A stretch of DNA of 38,352 nt from Faecalicatena orotica (GTDB lineage Bacteria; Bacillota; Clostridia; Lachnospirales; Lachnospiraceae), in NCBI RefSeq assembly GCF_003149245.1, contig NZ_QGDL01000024.1, positions 1 through 38,352 of the forward strand. Reading direction: 5' to 3'. The position numbers and the translations under genes are program-made. The notes below the pieces were generated by a model. The model made no database searches. It saw only the letters and a program-made list of their open reading frames with translations, and was not told the DNA's origin. Position 1 is the stretch's first letter. Every line of letters begins with the position of its first letter. Below are positions 16,267-24,467 of this stretch, piece by piece.

Positions 16267-17187
16267 CTAGGAAATGTTGAAGTGCTGAGGTGGGGGATTC
16301 CCCACCCGGCTTTTTTCGGGTTGCTTTTTCTGATATTCATTAGGTGTATATAAAGTATATTTCTTAAAAACGGTTGAAAAATAACTGCTGGTTGTAAAGT
16401 TTAACAGCATTGCAGTTTCTGTAACCGTTTTTCCTTCCATTAAAAGCGTTTTTGCATATTCTATTTTCTGTTGATTAATAAAATGTCTGGGAGCAATGCC
16501 CAGCTGTTTCTTGAACTTTTGCTTAAACTGCGAGCAGGACAAGTTCGCCAGCGCTGCCAGAGAATCCAGAGACAAGTCTGAAGTAATATTATTATCGATA
16601 AACTCCAGAACTGTTTTGATATCCGGGGAAATCTGGGACAGTTCCTTTTTGGAATACATGACGATCAGTTGTAAAAATAGCTGCAAAAGTGAGCTGGTCA
16701 TTTGTATCTCGGTCCCTCCTAATGCAAGTTTAAAAGCCGTTTCTATGATAGGAAGGGTTTTTTTGATTTCGGTCCGGATTACATGCCGTGGAATAGAATA
16801 TAGTTTCAGGATGAGTTCACGTGCAGCTTCAGGATTTAAAAATAAAAAATGATTCTCATCACTGATATCAAGCTGAAACCAGTATAGTTCACCGGTCGTC
16901 ACGGGAACCTGGTTCGTACCATGTACTTCGTCAGGATGGGAGAGGAATACTTCCCCGCCTGAGAATGGATAGTCCTTTTCCAAGGTAGAAAAAGTAAAAG
17001 TACCCTGTCCGGGCATCGAAAATTCAAAGGCATTATCATGACAATGCCAGTTGAGTGAAGGTATCGCGTTGTACAGTGCATGGTGTCCGAAGACACGTAT
17101 GCCGGGGATATGAAGCTGTTCTTCAGTAAGTACAATTCTGCCTTTTGTAAAGAGATAGTCATCATGCCAAATAGGGAAAGTGCCCAT
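16267..17187 (-). CDS. AraC-family regulator with cupin-like sensor domain
   Basis: 306 residues from the ATG at 17187, chosen because AAGGAGG lies just upstream; a longer reading has no such site. The N-terminal half is an AraC-binding cupin (LNWHCHDNAFEFSMPGQGTF, then FLSHPDEVHGT). The C-terminal ~95 residues are the double helix-turn-helix (LSLDSLAALANLSCSQFKQKFKK and FTTSSYFSTVFKKYTLYTPNEYQ). It is divergent from the URO-D gene at 17323 and probably controls it in response to a sugar-like ligand. Its stop codon is one base from the stop of the convergent gene, and its last residues are encoded by the terminator of that operon. Confidence 0.93.
   Translation of the reverse strand: MGTFPIWHDDYLFTKGRIVLTEEQLHIPGIRVFGHHALYNAIPSLNWHCHDNAFEFSMPGQGTFTFSTLEKDYPFSGGEVFLSHPDEVHGTNQVPVTTGELYWFQLDISDENHFLFLNPEAARELILKLYSIPRHVIRTEIKKTLPIIETAFKLALGGTEIQMTSSLLQLFLQLIVMYSKKELSQISPDIKTVLEFIDNNITSDLSLDSLAALANLSCSQFKQKFKKQLGIAPRHFINQQKIEYAKTLLMEGKTVTETAMLLNFTTSSYFSTVFKKYTLYTPNEYQKKQPEKSRVGNPPPQHFNIS
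16289..16316 (+). terminator. Terminator of the CUT2/URO-D operon, inside the AraC-type gene
   Basis: GGTGGGG (16289-16295) pairs with CCCCACC (16300-16306) around a GATT loop, followed by CGGC and six T (16311-16316). It acts on plus-strand transcripts and lies wholly within the last codons of the convergent AraC-type gene. Confidence 0.75.
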
Positions 17188-17221
17188 GAAAATCCTCCTT
17201 GTGAAATATATATATTTAAAT

Positions 17222-17271
17222 TTGTACGCTGTATGGAATTGGTGGCAGTACAATTTTAGAAATTATATAAT
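17222..17271 (+). promoter_or_regulatory. Activator-type promoter and operator of the URO-D gene at 17323
   Basis: Consensus TATAAT (17266-17271) has no recognisable -35 box at the right distance. Upstream, TTGTAC (17222-17227) and GTACAA (17248-17253) form an inverted repeat with a 20-base spacer. This is a plausible binding site for the divergently encoded AraC-type protein. Confidence 0.5.
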
Positions 17272-17322
17272 ATGAATTACAAGAAGTCAATAATTATAAG
17301 GTCATTAAGAGGAGGACTAAGA

Positions 17323-18387
17323 ATGTTTGAACCAGATTACAGAAATATTGTAAATTGTGCGTGGAATAAAGAAGCGGAAAGACTGCCATTATATGAACAT
17401 AATGTAGCCCCTGATAAGATTGGAGAAATTACAGGGGTGGATATGCTGTCCCTGTTCGAGGGAGATGAAAAAGATATCCATGAATTTTTCCGGGTCTACT
17501 GTAATTTTTTCAAGGAGCATGGATATGATGTTGTAACCTTTGAAAGCTGCATTGGCAAGATTATGCCCGGCGCAGGCGCATTGGGGGACAGCCGGGTGAT
17601 ACCGGTCATTCAGAATGAGGATGACTTTCAGGCATATCCATGGGATGAGATTGAAGAATACTATTTTCGGGAATACGGAAAATACTTTCAGGCGCTCAGG
17701 GATGAGATGCCGGAAGGGATGAAGGCAATCGGCGGCGTGGGAAACGGTATATTTGAATGTGTGCAGGACCTGACAGGCTATCAGGGACTTTGCTATATCT
17801 CCGCAGATGATGAAGAGTTATATCAGGAATTGTTTCGGAAAGTGGGGGAGACAAATTTAAGAATCTGGAAGAGATTTATGAAAGAATATGGTGACATATA
17901 CTGTGTTCTGCGGTTTGGGGATGATATGGGATATAAGAGCAGTACCCTGCTGTCCACTGATGATATCAGAAATCTGATATTACCTCAGTATAAGCCGATT
18001 GTAGACTTGGTGCACAGCTATAAGAAACCGTTTCTCCTTCACTCCTGCGGGAAAATATTTGATGTGATGGAAGACCTGATAGAGAAGGTGGGGATTGATG
18101 CAAAGCATTCTAATGAAGACCAGATTGCTCCGTTTCCGGTTTGGGTGGAAAAATACGGGAACAGAATAGGAAATTTTGGCGGGGCTGATGTTGACGTAGT
18201 ATGTAATTATTCAAAACCGGAACTCAAAGAGTACATTTTAGATGTCATCGCAAAGAGTAAAAATCATGGCGGATTTGCCTTCGGGACAGGAAATTCCATT
18301 CCTTCTTATGTTCCCTCAGACAGTTACCTGAATATGATTGAAATTGTGAGAGAATACAGGGGGGATTTTAAGTCAAATACCCTGTAG
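17323..18387 (+). CDS. URO-D-fold protein with HxCG motif (MtaA-like)
   Basis: 354 residues from the ATG at 17323, chosen for the GAGGAGGA just upstream; an earlier ATG at 17272 has none. Superfamily of uroporphyrinogen decarboxylases and corrinoid:thiol methyltransferases. Seen directly: FGDDMGYKSSTLLSTDD, then LLHSCGKIFDVMEDLIEKVGIDAKHSNE with H240 and C242 as candidate zinc ligands. The third Cys of MtaA-type enzymes, expected in the late glycine-rich strand, is missing (GGFAFGTGNSIPSYV). It may bind metal with another residue or have changed chemistry. It is alone in its transcription unit, opposite the AraC-type gene, and a 260-base gap with hairpins follows. The substrate is unknown. 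Confidence 0.85.
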   Translation: MFEPDYRNIVNCAWNKEAERLPLYEHNVAPDKIGEITGVDMLSLFEGDEKDIHEFFRVYCNFFKEHGYDVVTFESCIGKIMPGAGALGDSRVIPVIQNEDDFQAYPWDEIEEYYFREYGKYFQALRDEMPEGMKAIGGVGNGIFECVQDLTGYQGLCYISADDEELYQELFRKVGETNLRIWKRFMKEYGDIYCVLRFGDDMGYKSSTLLSTDDIRNLILPQYKPIVDLVHSYKKPFLLHSCGKIFDVMEDLIEKVGIDAKHSNEDQIAPFPVWVEKYGNRIGNFGGADVDVVCNYSKPELKEYILDVIAKSKNHGGFAFGTGNSIPSYVPSDSYLNMIEIVREYRGDFKSNTL

Positions 18388-18417
18388 AAAGCTATTGGGA
18401 ATCAAAAATAGAGACGG

Positions 18418-18519
18418 CCAGATGCTTCTGGTTTGTAATAAGTGACATCTGGGCGTATGAATTAGGGTGTGTCTGATAATCGGCAGGTTATCAGACACAC
18501 CCTAATTCTCTATATACGC
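18418..18519. repeat. Tandem inverted repeats, including a perfect 21-bp stem
   Basis: CCAGATG (18418-18424) pairs with CATCTGG (18446-18452). Directly after it, bases 18459-18479 pair perfectly with 18488-18508 over 21 bp around an 8-base loop; the arm contains AGGGTGTGTCTGATAA. Outer arms GCGTAT (18453-18458) and ATACGC (18514-18519) extend it across a 5-base bulge. No T tract follows on either strand. It fills most of the gap between two URO-D genes. It could be a small mobile-type palindrome, an RNA-processing stem or an unusual terminator. Confidence 0.75.
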
Positions 18520-18550
18520 ATTTGTAGATTTTCTATAAAACAAAAATATT

Positions 18551-18603
18551 TGAACCATCTGCTAGAATATATAGTCCAAAGAAAAACGACGGGAAATTAT
18601 AAT
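18551..18603 (+). promoter_or_regulatory. Operator and promoter of the mannosidase/URO-D operon
   Basis: Consensus TATAAT (18598-18603) has no -35 consensus. Upstream, 18551-18577 carries TGAAC, nine bases on TGCTA, and later GTCC. The same blocks recur before the binding-protein gene at 31564-31588, with TGCTA in both places exactly 38 bases before TATAAT. Likely binding site of the response regulator encoded at 30267. Confidence 0.7.
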
Positions 18604-18646
18604 AGAATCAAGAAAACAATTGATTAGAATATAAAGGAGCGGGTAT

Positions 18647-19696
18647 ATGAACAGCAGGGAACGCGTGATGGCAGCGATTCGCCACCAAAAGGTAGACAGG
18701 ATACCAATGTTTATGGATTGCACAACGTTAGATGTAACAGAGGCTCTTGTCAAAGGACTGGGATGTCTGACAGAGGAAGAAATGCATAAAAAATTACAGA
18801 TCGACTGTAGATGGTGCGTATGTATGGATGATTTTATTAGCAGAAATGCGTATGAGGAAGGAACCTTTTTCGATATGTGGGGAGTCGAAAAGACTGTCTA
18901 CGGAGGGATTCCTGCTGCTCATCCGCTGTCACATCTGGAAAGCATAGAAGATATAGAAAATTATAGACATTGGCCTGATCCGGACCAGATTGATTATGAT
19001 AAATATATTGAGAAAATGGAGCAGTTTCAGGACTATGCCGTGTTCGGCGGGATGTGGAGCCCCTTTTTAGAGCAGGCTTCTATGCTGGTAGGAATGGAGA
19101 ATCTAATGATGCTAATGTACGATGATCCTGAACTGGTAGAGGCCCTTTTGGATAAAATCGTCAATTTTTATCTGGAATGTAACAAAAGAATGTTTGAAAA
19201 AGCAGGTAATCTGATGCAGATTTATTTTATGGGTGATGACTATGGGACACAGAACAGCCTGCTTTACAGCCCGGATATGTTTCGCAGGTTTATTAAGCCA
19301 AGGCTGAAAAAACTGTATGATTTGGCGAAAAGCTACGGGTATGTCGTGCAGCAGCATTCCTGCGGAAGTGTTGTAAAGATTATTCCGGACCTGATTGAAA
19401 TCGGGCTGGATGGGCTGCATCCGATTCAGGTTTCAGCGGCAGGGATGGAATTAAAGGAGATAAAACGGCAGTTTGGTAAACAGTTGTACTTTGCTGGTTC
19501 AATGGATGCCATGCACCTCCTGATTGATGGGACAGATGAAGAGGTGGAAGAGAGGATAAAGGATACAATGTCCTTATTTGACAATGGAGGATTCATATTC
19601 GGGCCGTCTCAGGGATTTCTGCCGGAGATACCGACAGAGCGGATTATAAAAATGTATGAGCTTGGCTGTTTTTATGGAAATAAGGGAGAGAAATAA
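18647..19696 (+). CDS. URO-D-fold protein with HxCG motif
   Basis: 349 residues starting MNSRERVMAAIRHQKVDRIP, the usual opening of sugar-locus URO-D proteins. It has QHSCGSVVKIIPDLIEIGLDGLHP with H237 and C239 as candidate zinc ligands, and MQIYFMGDDYGTQNSLLYSP before it. The late Cys of MtaA-type enzymes is absent (GGFIFGPSQGFLPEIP). HemE substrate-binding motifs are not seen. It is the first gene of the mannosidase operon and is joined to the HAD gene by a TAATG overlap, so the two products probably work together. The reaction is unknown; methyl transfer or decarboxylation of a sugar-derived compound is possible. Confidence 0.86.
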   Translation: MNSRERVMAAIRHQKVDRIPMFMDCTTLDVTEALVKGLGCLTEEEMHKKLQIDCRWCVCMDDFISRNAYEEGTFFDMWGVEKTVYGGIPAAHPLSHLESIEDIENYRHWPDPDQIDYDKYIEKMEQFQDYAVFGGMWSPFLEQASMLVGMENLMMLMYDDPELVEALLDKIVNFYLECNKRMFEKAGNLMQIYFMGDDYGTQNSLLYSPDMFRRFIKPRLKKLYDLAKSYGYVVQQHSCGSVVKIIPDLIEIGLDGLHPIQVSAAGMELKEIKRQFGKQLYFAGSMDAMHLLIDGTDEEVEERIKDTMSLFDNGGFIFGPSQGFLPEIPTERIIKMYELGCFYGNKGEK

Positions 19697-20673
19697 TGGG
19701 AGAATATTTGATACCTGGTTTTGGAAAGTTGGATGAAAAAAGTGGATTTATTAATCAGCTTGTGTGTAGTGACGGGCAGTTCTGTACGGGAAAAGACGGC
19801 GTAAATGCAATCTATCGGACAGGGGATAAAAAGGTTGAGCTGATTTGTTTCGCAGACAGGACAATTGCATATATCAATTCTTCAGTTGGATATAGTGCAT
19901 ACTATCCAGTTTACCCGATTGCCAGGGAGAAAACAAAAGCAGTCCTGATGGATTTAGACGGAACTACAGTGAAAAGCGAGGAATTCTGGATTTGGATTAT
20001 CGAAAAGACCGTTCAGAGCCTGCTGGAGAATCCCAAGTTCTCATTATCAGATTCGGATATTCCTTTTGTATCAGGGCATAGTGTTACGGAACATCTGAAA
20101 TACTGTATTGATAAATATTGTCCCGATAAGCTCATTGAAAAGGCAAGGGAATTTTATTTTTACCATACCAATTTAGAGATGAAGAACATCATGGAAGGCA
20201 AAGGGCGCCCCAATGCTTTTGTTCCTACACCGGGAGCAAAGGAATTCCTTCTGAGGCTGAAAGAAAAAAATATGAAAATCGGGCTTGTAACCTCTGGTCT
20301 CTATGAAAAGGCATATCCTGAAATTCTATCAGCATTTCAGACAATGGGGATGGGAGATCCAAAAGAATTCTATGACAGTATCATCACGGCGGGAACGGCC
20401 TTGGGAAAAGGCAGGACCGGAACGATGGGTGAGCTGGAAGCAAAACCGCATCCGTGGCTCTATGCGGAGACTGCTAATATCGGCTTAGGAATCCCGTTCG
20501 GGCAGAGAGGGCAGGTTATTGGAATTGAGGACAGCGGCGCCGGGGTTAGTTCAATCCGTCTGGCGGGATATTATACAGTAGGAATCGGCGGAGGCAATAT
20601 AAAGCAGAGCGGAACACTGGGCATGTGTAATTCATATTGCGAGACATTTGATGAAATATTAGAACTGCTGTAG
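19696..20673 (+). CDS. HAD-family hydrolase (beta-phosphoglucomutase-like) with N-terminal extension
   Basis: 325 residues. From residue ~82 a complete HAD domain: motif I DLDGTT (D86, D88), a helical cap, motif II LVTSG (S200), motif III K250 in AKPHPWLY and motif IV GIEDSGAGV (E278, D279). This is the phosphatase/phosphomutase group related to PgmB. The first ~80 residues are extra; they are beta-rich (FADRTIAYINSSVGYSAYYPVYPI) and have no family I recognise. The start overlaps the stop of the URO-D gene by one base. In context it probably dephosphorylates or isomerises a sugar phosphate made during mannoside breakdown. Confidence 0.87.
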   Translation: MGEYLIPGFGKLDEKSGFINQLVCSDGQFCTGKDGVNAIYRTGDKKVELICFADRTIAYINSSVGYSAYYPVYPIAREKTKAVLMDLDGTTVKSEEFWIWIIEKTVQSLLENPKFSLSDSDIPFVSGHSVTEHLKYCIDKYCPDKLIEKAREFYFYHTNLEMKNIMEGKGRPNAFVPTPGAKEFLLRLKEKNMKIGLVTSGLYEKAYPEILSAFQTMGMGDPKEFYDSIITAGTALGKGRTGTMGELEAKPHPWLYAETANIGLGIPFGQRGQVIGIEDSGAGVSSIRLAGYYTVGIGGGNIKQSGTLGMCNSYCETFDEILELL

Positions 20674-20685
20674 AGAGGAGAGAAA

Positions 20686-23499
20686 ATGAGCGGGAAAAAA
20701 ATAAATTATATTATCCCACATACACACTGGGACAGGGAGTGGAGATATCCTATCTGGAAGAACAGGATGCTTTTGATTGAATTTATGGAGGAACTGTTGG
20801 AAATTCTGGATACCAATCCGGATTATCACTGTTTCCTCCTGGACGGGCAGGTGGCTCCGATTGAGGATTATCTGGAAGTAAAGCCGGAGAACAAAGCAAA
20901 GGTAGACAGCTATATTGCAGAAGGGCGCATTGCGGTGGGACCGTGGTATACGCTGCCGGATTTATACCCTCTGGACGGAGAATGTCTGGTGAGAAATCTT
21001 CTAAAAGGAATTCGCGTATCCGAAAAGCATGGCAGATGTATGAAGGTTGGGTATAACTCTTTTGGGTGGGGGCAGACTGCACAGTTTCCGCAAATCTACA
21101 ACAAATTTGGAATTGATTTTATCATCTGTGCGAAGAAAGTATCTAAAGACCGTGCCCCGGAAAGCGAATTCATGTGGGAAGGGCCGGATGGAACCAGAAT
21201 GCTTACAACCAGGCTTGGAGACAATGCCAGGGCGAATTTCTATTTTTATACATATTTATATGGCAAGTATGGAATTAACTGTCTGAGCGGAGAGTTTGCC
21301 TATCACCCAAGGCTTTCCGGCATGGCTGTGCACAATGCGGCAGCAGGACATGCGGATGAGGATTTCTTCATGGTTTCTTCCAAGATGAATTATGAGAAGG
21401 AATGGCTGGAAAAGGGATTTCTGGATACTGAGAAAGGAACAGAGGATACAGTGGCGAAAGATAACCGCCTTTATCTGGACGGAACTGACTTTTCTACACC
21501 GCATCCAGAGCTGACAGATATGCTGCAGGATCTGAAGGAAATCTTCCCGGAACAAGAATTTATGAATACACGGTTGGAAGAATATGCGGAAAAGATGCAT
21601 GAAATAATTGATAAAGACAGCCTGAAAACGGTATTTGGGGAGCTGCGGGACGGGCCGTCCTGTGATTGTTCGGGAAATGCACTGGCTTCCCGTATGTATC
21701 TCAAGCTGTTGAATAAAAAGGCAGAGAATCTGCTGATTCGTAAAGCAGAACCGTTTATGGCGGTTAATTTCCTGCTAGGAAATGGTTATGAGTCCGGATA
21801 TTTGGGAAAAGCATGGGACTATATGCTGAAAGCCCATCCTCATGATTCTATCAACGGTGTGACGCAGGATAAGACGGCAGATGATGTGGAATACAGGCTG
21901 AATCAGGCAGTTGAGATGGGACAGGTGCTGTGTGACCATGCCGCATATGGTGTAATCAGACAATTGAACTTTGGAGATGAGCACGAGGGAAAGCAGGCAC
22001 TGGTTGTTTTTAATCCCCACCCATTTGAAATAGAGGAAGTCTGCAAAGTAATGGCTGCAACGCCAAGAGAAGATGCTGTGTGGAGTCTGGAAGCGCAGGA
22101 TATGTATGGAAACAGGCTGAAGACTCAGGAAATTATGAGAGATGAGAAGTCCTTTCCGGTTCATGACATGGAGGCAAGACCGTGGCCGTACGCAGCGGAC
22201 AGACATGAATTCTATGTGGAGACCGGAGTGATTCCGGCGATGGGATATAAAACTATTTTTCTGGAACCAAAGAGCCGCTTCTCAAGAACACACTATTACT
22301 GGATGGAAATGAGAAAATCAGAAGGCTGCGATATATGTGTTTCCGATAATATTTTGGAAAATGAGAATCTGAAAGTAACCGTGAACTTTAACGGTACAAT
22401 GAATATGCTGGATAAAGCTGGCGGTGAGGTGTATGAGAACCTGCACTATTTTGAAGATGCGGGGGATGTGGGCAACTATTGGGCATATTACCCCCCGTAC
22501 CACAATCAGATATATACAACACTGACAGAATCTGCGCAGGTATGGTGTGAAGATAACGGTCCGTTATCTGCGACACTGGGAATCTGTTACCGTATGATGC
22601 TTCCGGCAGCAGGATTTGAATCCAAATGCGGTGTGTATGGAGAAGGAAAGCGAAGTGAAGAAAAGAAGGCATTTGAAATTGTATCCTATATTACTCTGGA
22701 AAAAGGCGCAAAGAGTCTGAAGGTTAGGACAGTCGTGGAGAATAATGTAGAGAATCATCGTTTAAGAGTTGCATTCCCGACAGGGATACAGGCAGAAACC
22801 GTGGACACGGCAGGGCATTTCTGTGTAGATAAGCGTCCCGCCCATCCGGTGAAAGACCAGAACGGTGAGTTCTATCCGGAGATGCGGACCCTGCCAATGC
22901 AGATATTTGCAGATGTCAGTGATCCCCACAGGGGGCTGGGGATCGTCAACAGCTGTTTTACCGAGTACGAGATGAAAGATGACCAGACACTGTATATGAC
23001 ACTGTTCCGGGCTATGGGCAATATGATTGTGACATGGTGGGAGGCAGTCGGGGAATTCCCAGGTAAGAAGGGAAGCCAGCTTCAGAGAAAGATGGAGTTT
23101 GAGTATGCAATCTATCCGCACAAAGGCAGCTGGGAGGAAGCACAGGTATACGCGGAAGCAAGAAAAATCAACACACCGGTCATGATATATCAGGTAATAG
23201 GCGGCAAGGGGGGAAGTCTGCCTCTGGAGCAGGAATTCCTGCGGATTGACAGCAAAAACCTTCAGGTTTCCGCGTTTAAAAAGAGTGAGGACCGGGAGAG
23301 CCTGATTCTCAGAGTTTACAATCCGACAGGAAAAGTAATCCGTACACAGATAGGGCTGAATGTACCGGGATTCAAAGCAGGCAGAGTGACAGAGTGCAAT
23401 ATGAATGAGGAGCCAACTGAAATAACATGTGCGGTTACGGATAATGTATGGGAAACAGAAGTCGGAGTCAATGAAATTAAAACGTTTGAGATTGTATAA
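20686..23499 (+). CDS. GH38 alpha-mannosidase-like protein with altered active site
   Basis: 937 residues, normal for bacterial GH38, with no signal peptide, so cytoplasmic. The N-terminal catalytic domain opens with IIPHTHWDREW (zinc ligands H14, D16) and has HPHDSINGV (zinc ligand H386). The expected GYLPDSFG segment, whose Asp is both nucleophile and zinc ligand, reads GYNSFG here: two residues shorter, with N124 in place of Asp. The likely general acid survives as D268 in LDGTDFSTPHPEL. Middle-helix and C-terminal beta domains are present. GH38 enzymes release mannose from alpha-mannosides; this one may be inactive, have changed specificity, or belong to an unusual subgroup. It lies between the HAD gene and the mannose-6-phosphate isomerase gene, 12 bases from each. 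Confidence 0.9.
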   Translation: MSGKKINYIIPHTHWDREWRYPIWKNRMLLIEFMEELLEILDTNPDYHCFLLDGQVAPIEDYLEVKPENKAKVDSYIAEGRIAVGPWYTLPDLYPLDGECLVRNLLKGIRVSEKHGRCMKVGYNSFGWGQTAQFPQIYNKFGIDFIICAKKVSKDRAPESEFMWEGPDGTRMLTTRLGDNARANFYFYTYLYGKYGINCLSGEFAYHPRLSGMAVHNAAAGHADEDFFMVSSKMNYEKEWLEKGFLDTEKGTEDTVAKDNRLYLDGTDFSTPHPELTDMLQDLKEIFPEQEFMNTRLEEYAEKMHEIIDKDSLKTVFGELRDGPSCDCSGNALASRMYLKLLNKKAENLLIRKAEPFMAVNFLLGNGYESGYLGKAWDYMLKAHPHDSINGVTQDKTADDVEYRLNQAVEMGQVLCDHAAYGVIRQLNFGDEHEGKQALVVFNPHPFEIEEVCKVMAATPREDAVWSLEAQDMYGNRLKTQEIMRDEKSFPVHDMEARPWPYAADRHEFYVETGVIPAMGYKTIFLEPKSRFSRTHYYWMEMRKSEGCDICVSDNILENENLKVTVNFNGTMNMLDKAGGEVYENLHYFEDAGDVGNYWAYYPPYHNQIYTTLTESAQVWCEDNGPLSATLGICYRMMLPAAGFESKCGVYGEGKRSEEKKAFEIVSYITLEKGAKSLKVRTVVENNVENHRLRVAFPTGIQAETVDTAGHFCVDKRPAHPVKDQNGEFYPEMRTLPMQIFADVSDPHRGLGIVNSCFTEYEMKDDQTLYMTLFRAMGNMIVTWWEAVGEFPGKKGSQLQRKMEFEYAIYPHKGSWEEAQVYAEARKINTPVMIYQVIGGKGGSLPLEQEFLRIDSKNLQVSAFKKSEDRESLILRVYNPTGKVIRTQIGLNVPGFKAGRVTECNMNEEPTEITCAVTDNVWETEVGVNEIKTFEIV

Positions 23500-23510
23500 G
23501 AGGTGGAAGC

Positions 23511-24452
23511 ATGGCACTGGTGAAGCTTCGTCCGAGTTATAAAGACTATTTATGGGGCGGAAGAAAGTTAATGACAGATTTTTATAAGGAATATGATGGG
23601 GAAGTTCTTGCGGAATCGTGGGAACTCTCCTGTCACAAGGACGGCCACAGTTATATTGCGGCCGGAGAATATGCCGGGGAGACATTGGAAGAGTACATCC
23701 TTATGGAGGGGAAAAAAATACTTGGCAGAAATGCAAGAAAATTCGAGCAGTTTCCGGTATTGATTAAGTTTATAGATGCTGCGGAAGACCTTTCCATCCA
23801 GGTGCACCCGAGTGATGAGTATGCCATAGAAAATGAAAGACAGTATGGGAAGACCGAGATGTGGTATGTAGTGGACTGTGAAGAGGGTGCAAGCCTCTAC
23901 TATGGATTTTCCAAAGAAGTGAGCAAGGAAGAATTGGAGCAGAGAATCAGAGACAATACATTGCTGGAAGTGCTCAATAAAGTGTACGTAAAAAAGGGAG
24001 ATGTGCTGTTTATCGAGCCGGGAACAATTCACGCAATCGGAAAAGGAAATGTGATTGCAGAGATTCAGCAAAATTCGAATGTGACATACCGGGTATATGA
24101 CTACGGACGGAAGGACAAGAATGGTAAGGAACGGGATCTGCATATCGAAAAGGCATTACAGGTGACGAAACGTATCCCCATCCTCAGGCAAAAATCGTTT
24201 GAGCCCCACATTGCATCCTGCGAATATTTTACCGTAGATAAGCTGGTACTCGATGGCAGCATTATGAAGCGCATGTCAGGGACCATCGATCCTGCTACGT
24301 TTGTAAGTATGCTTGTACTGGATGGGGAAGGCACTATCCAGGCAGGGAAAGAGGAACTTATATTCCGAAAAGGGGACAGCCTTTTTATTACTGCTGATAC
24401 GGGAAATTATGAAATGGAAGGCAAATGTGAAGTGCTAGTGACGACACTTTGA
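23511..24452 (+). CDS. manA: Mannose-6-phosphate isomerase, class I
   Basis: 313 residues, the short Firmicutes form. It interconverts mannose 6-phosphate and fructose 6-phosphate in the cytoplasm. The cupin metal site is complete: Q97 and H99 in IQVHPSD, E116 in KTEMWYV, and H174 in IEPGTIHAIG. The N-terminal YKDYLWGG and WELSCH motifs are typical. It is translationally close to the GH38 gene, and its AAGAGGTGGAAGC leader gives a good ribosome site. It links this operon to mannose metabolism. No mannose kinase or PTS gene is present nearby, so mannose 6-phosphate must come from elsewhere. Confidence 0.95.
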   Translation: MALVKLRPSYKDYLWGGRKLMTDFYKEYDGEVLAESWELSCHKDGHSYIAAGEYAGETLEEYILMEGKKILGRNARKFEQFPVLIKFIDAAEDLSIQVHPSDEYAIENERQYGKTEMWYVVDCEEGASLYYGFSKEVSKEELEQRIRDNTLLEVLNKVYVKKGDVLFIEPGTIHAIGKGNVIAEIQQNSNVTYRVYDYGRKDKNGKERDLHIEKALQVTKRIPILRQKSFEPHIASCEYFTVDKLVLDGSIMKRMSGTIDPATFVSMLVLDGEGTIQAGKEELIFRKGDSLFITADTGNYEMEGKCEVLVTTL

Positions 24453-24467
24453 CCAGAGGTGGGAAGT

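Noticed and set aside
17188-17322. Cobalamin riboswitch for URO-D genes
   Set aside because: The upstream gaps of 17323 and 18647 are too short or lack the conserved B12-box core, so there is no sign of corrinoid control.
18459-18508. Ordinary rho-independent terminator
   Set aside because: The stem is perfect, but no T tract follows on either strand; kept as an unexplained palindrome.
22762-23685. 307-codon minus-strand open frame
   Set aside because: It lies antisense to the GH38 and manA genes, its composition is low-complexity, rich in Cys, His and Phe, it has no ribosome site, and it matches no family.
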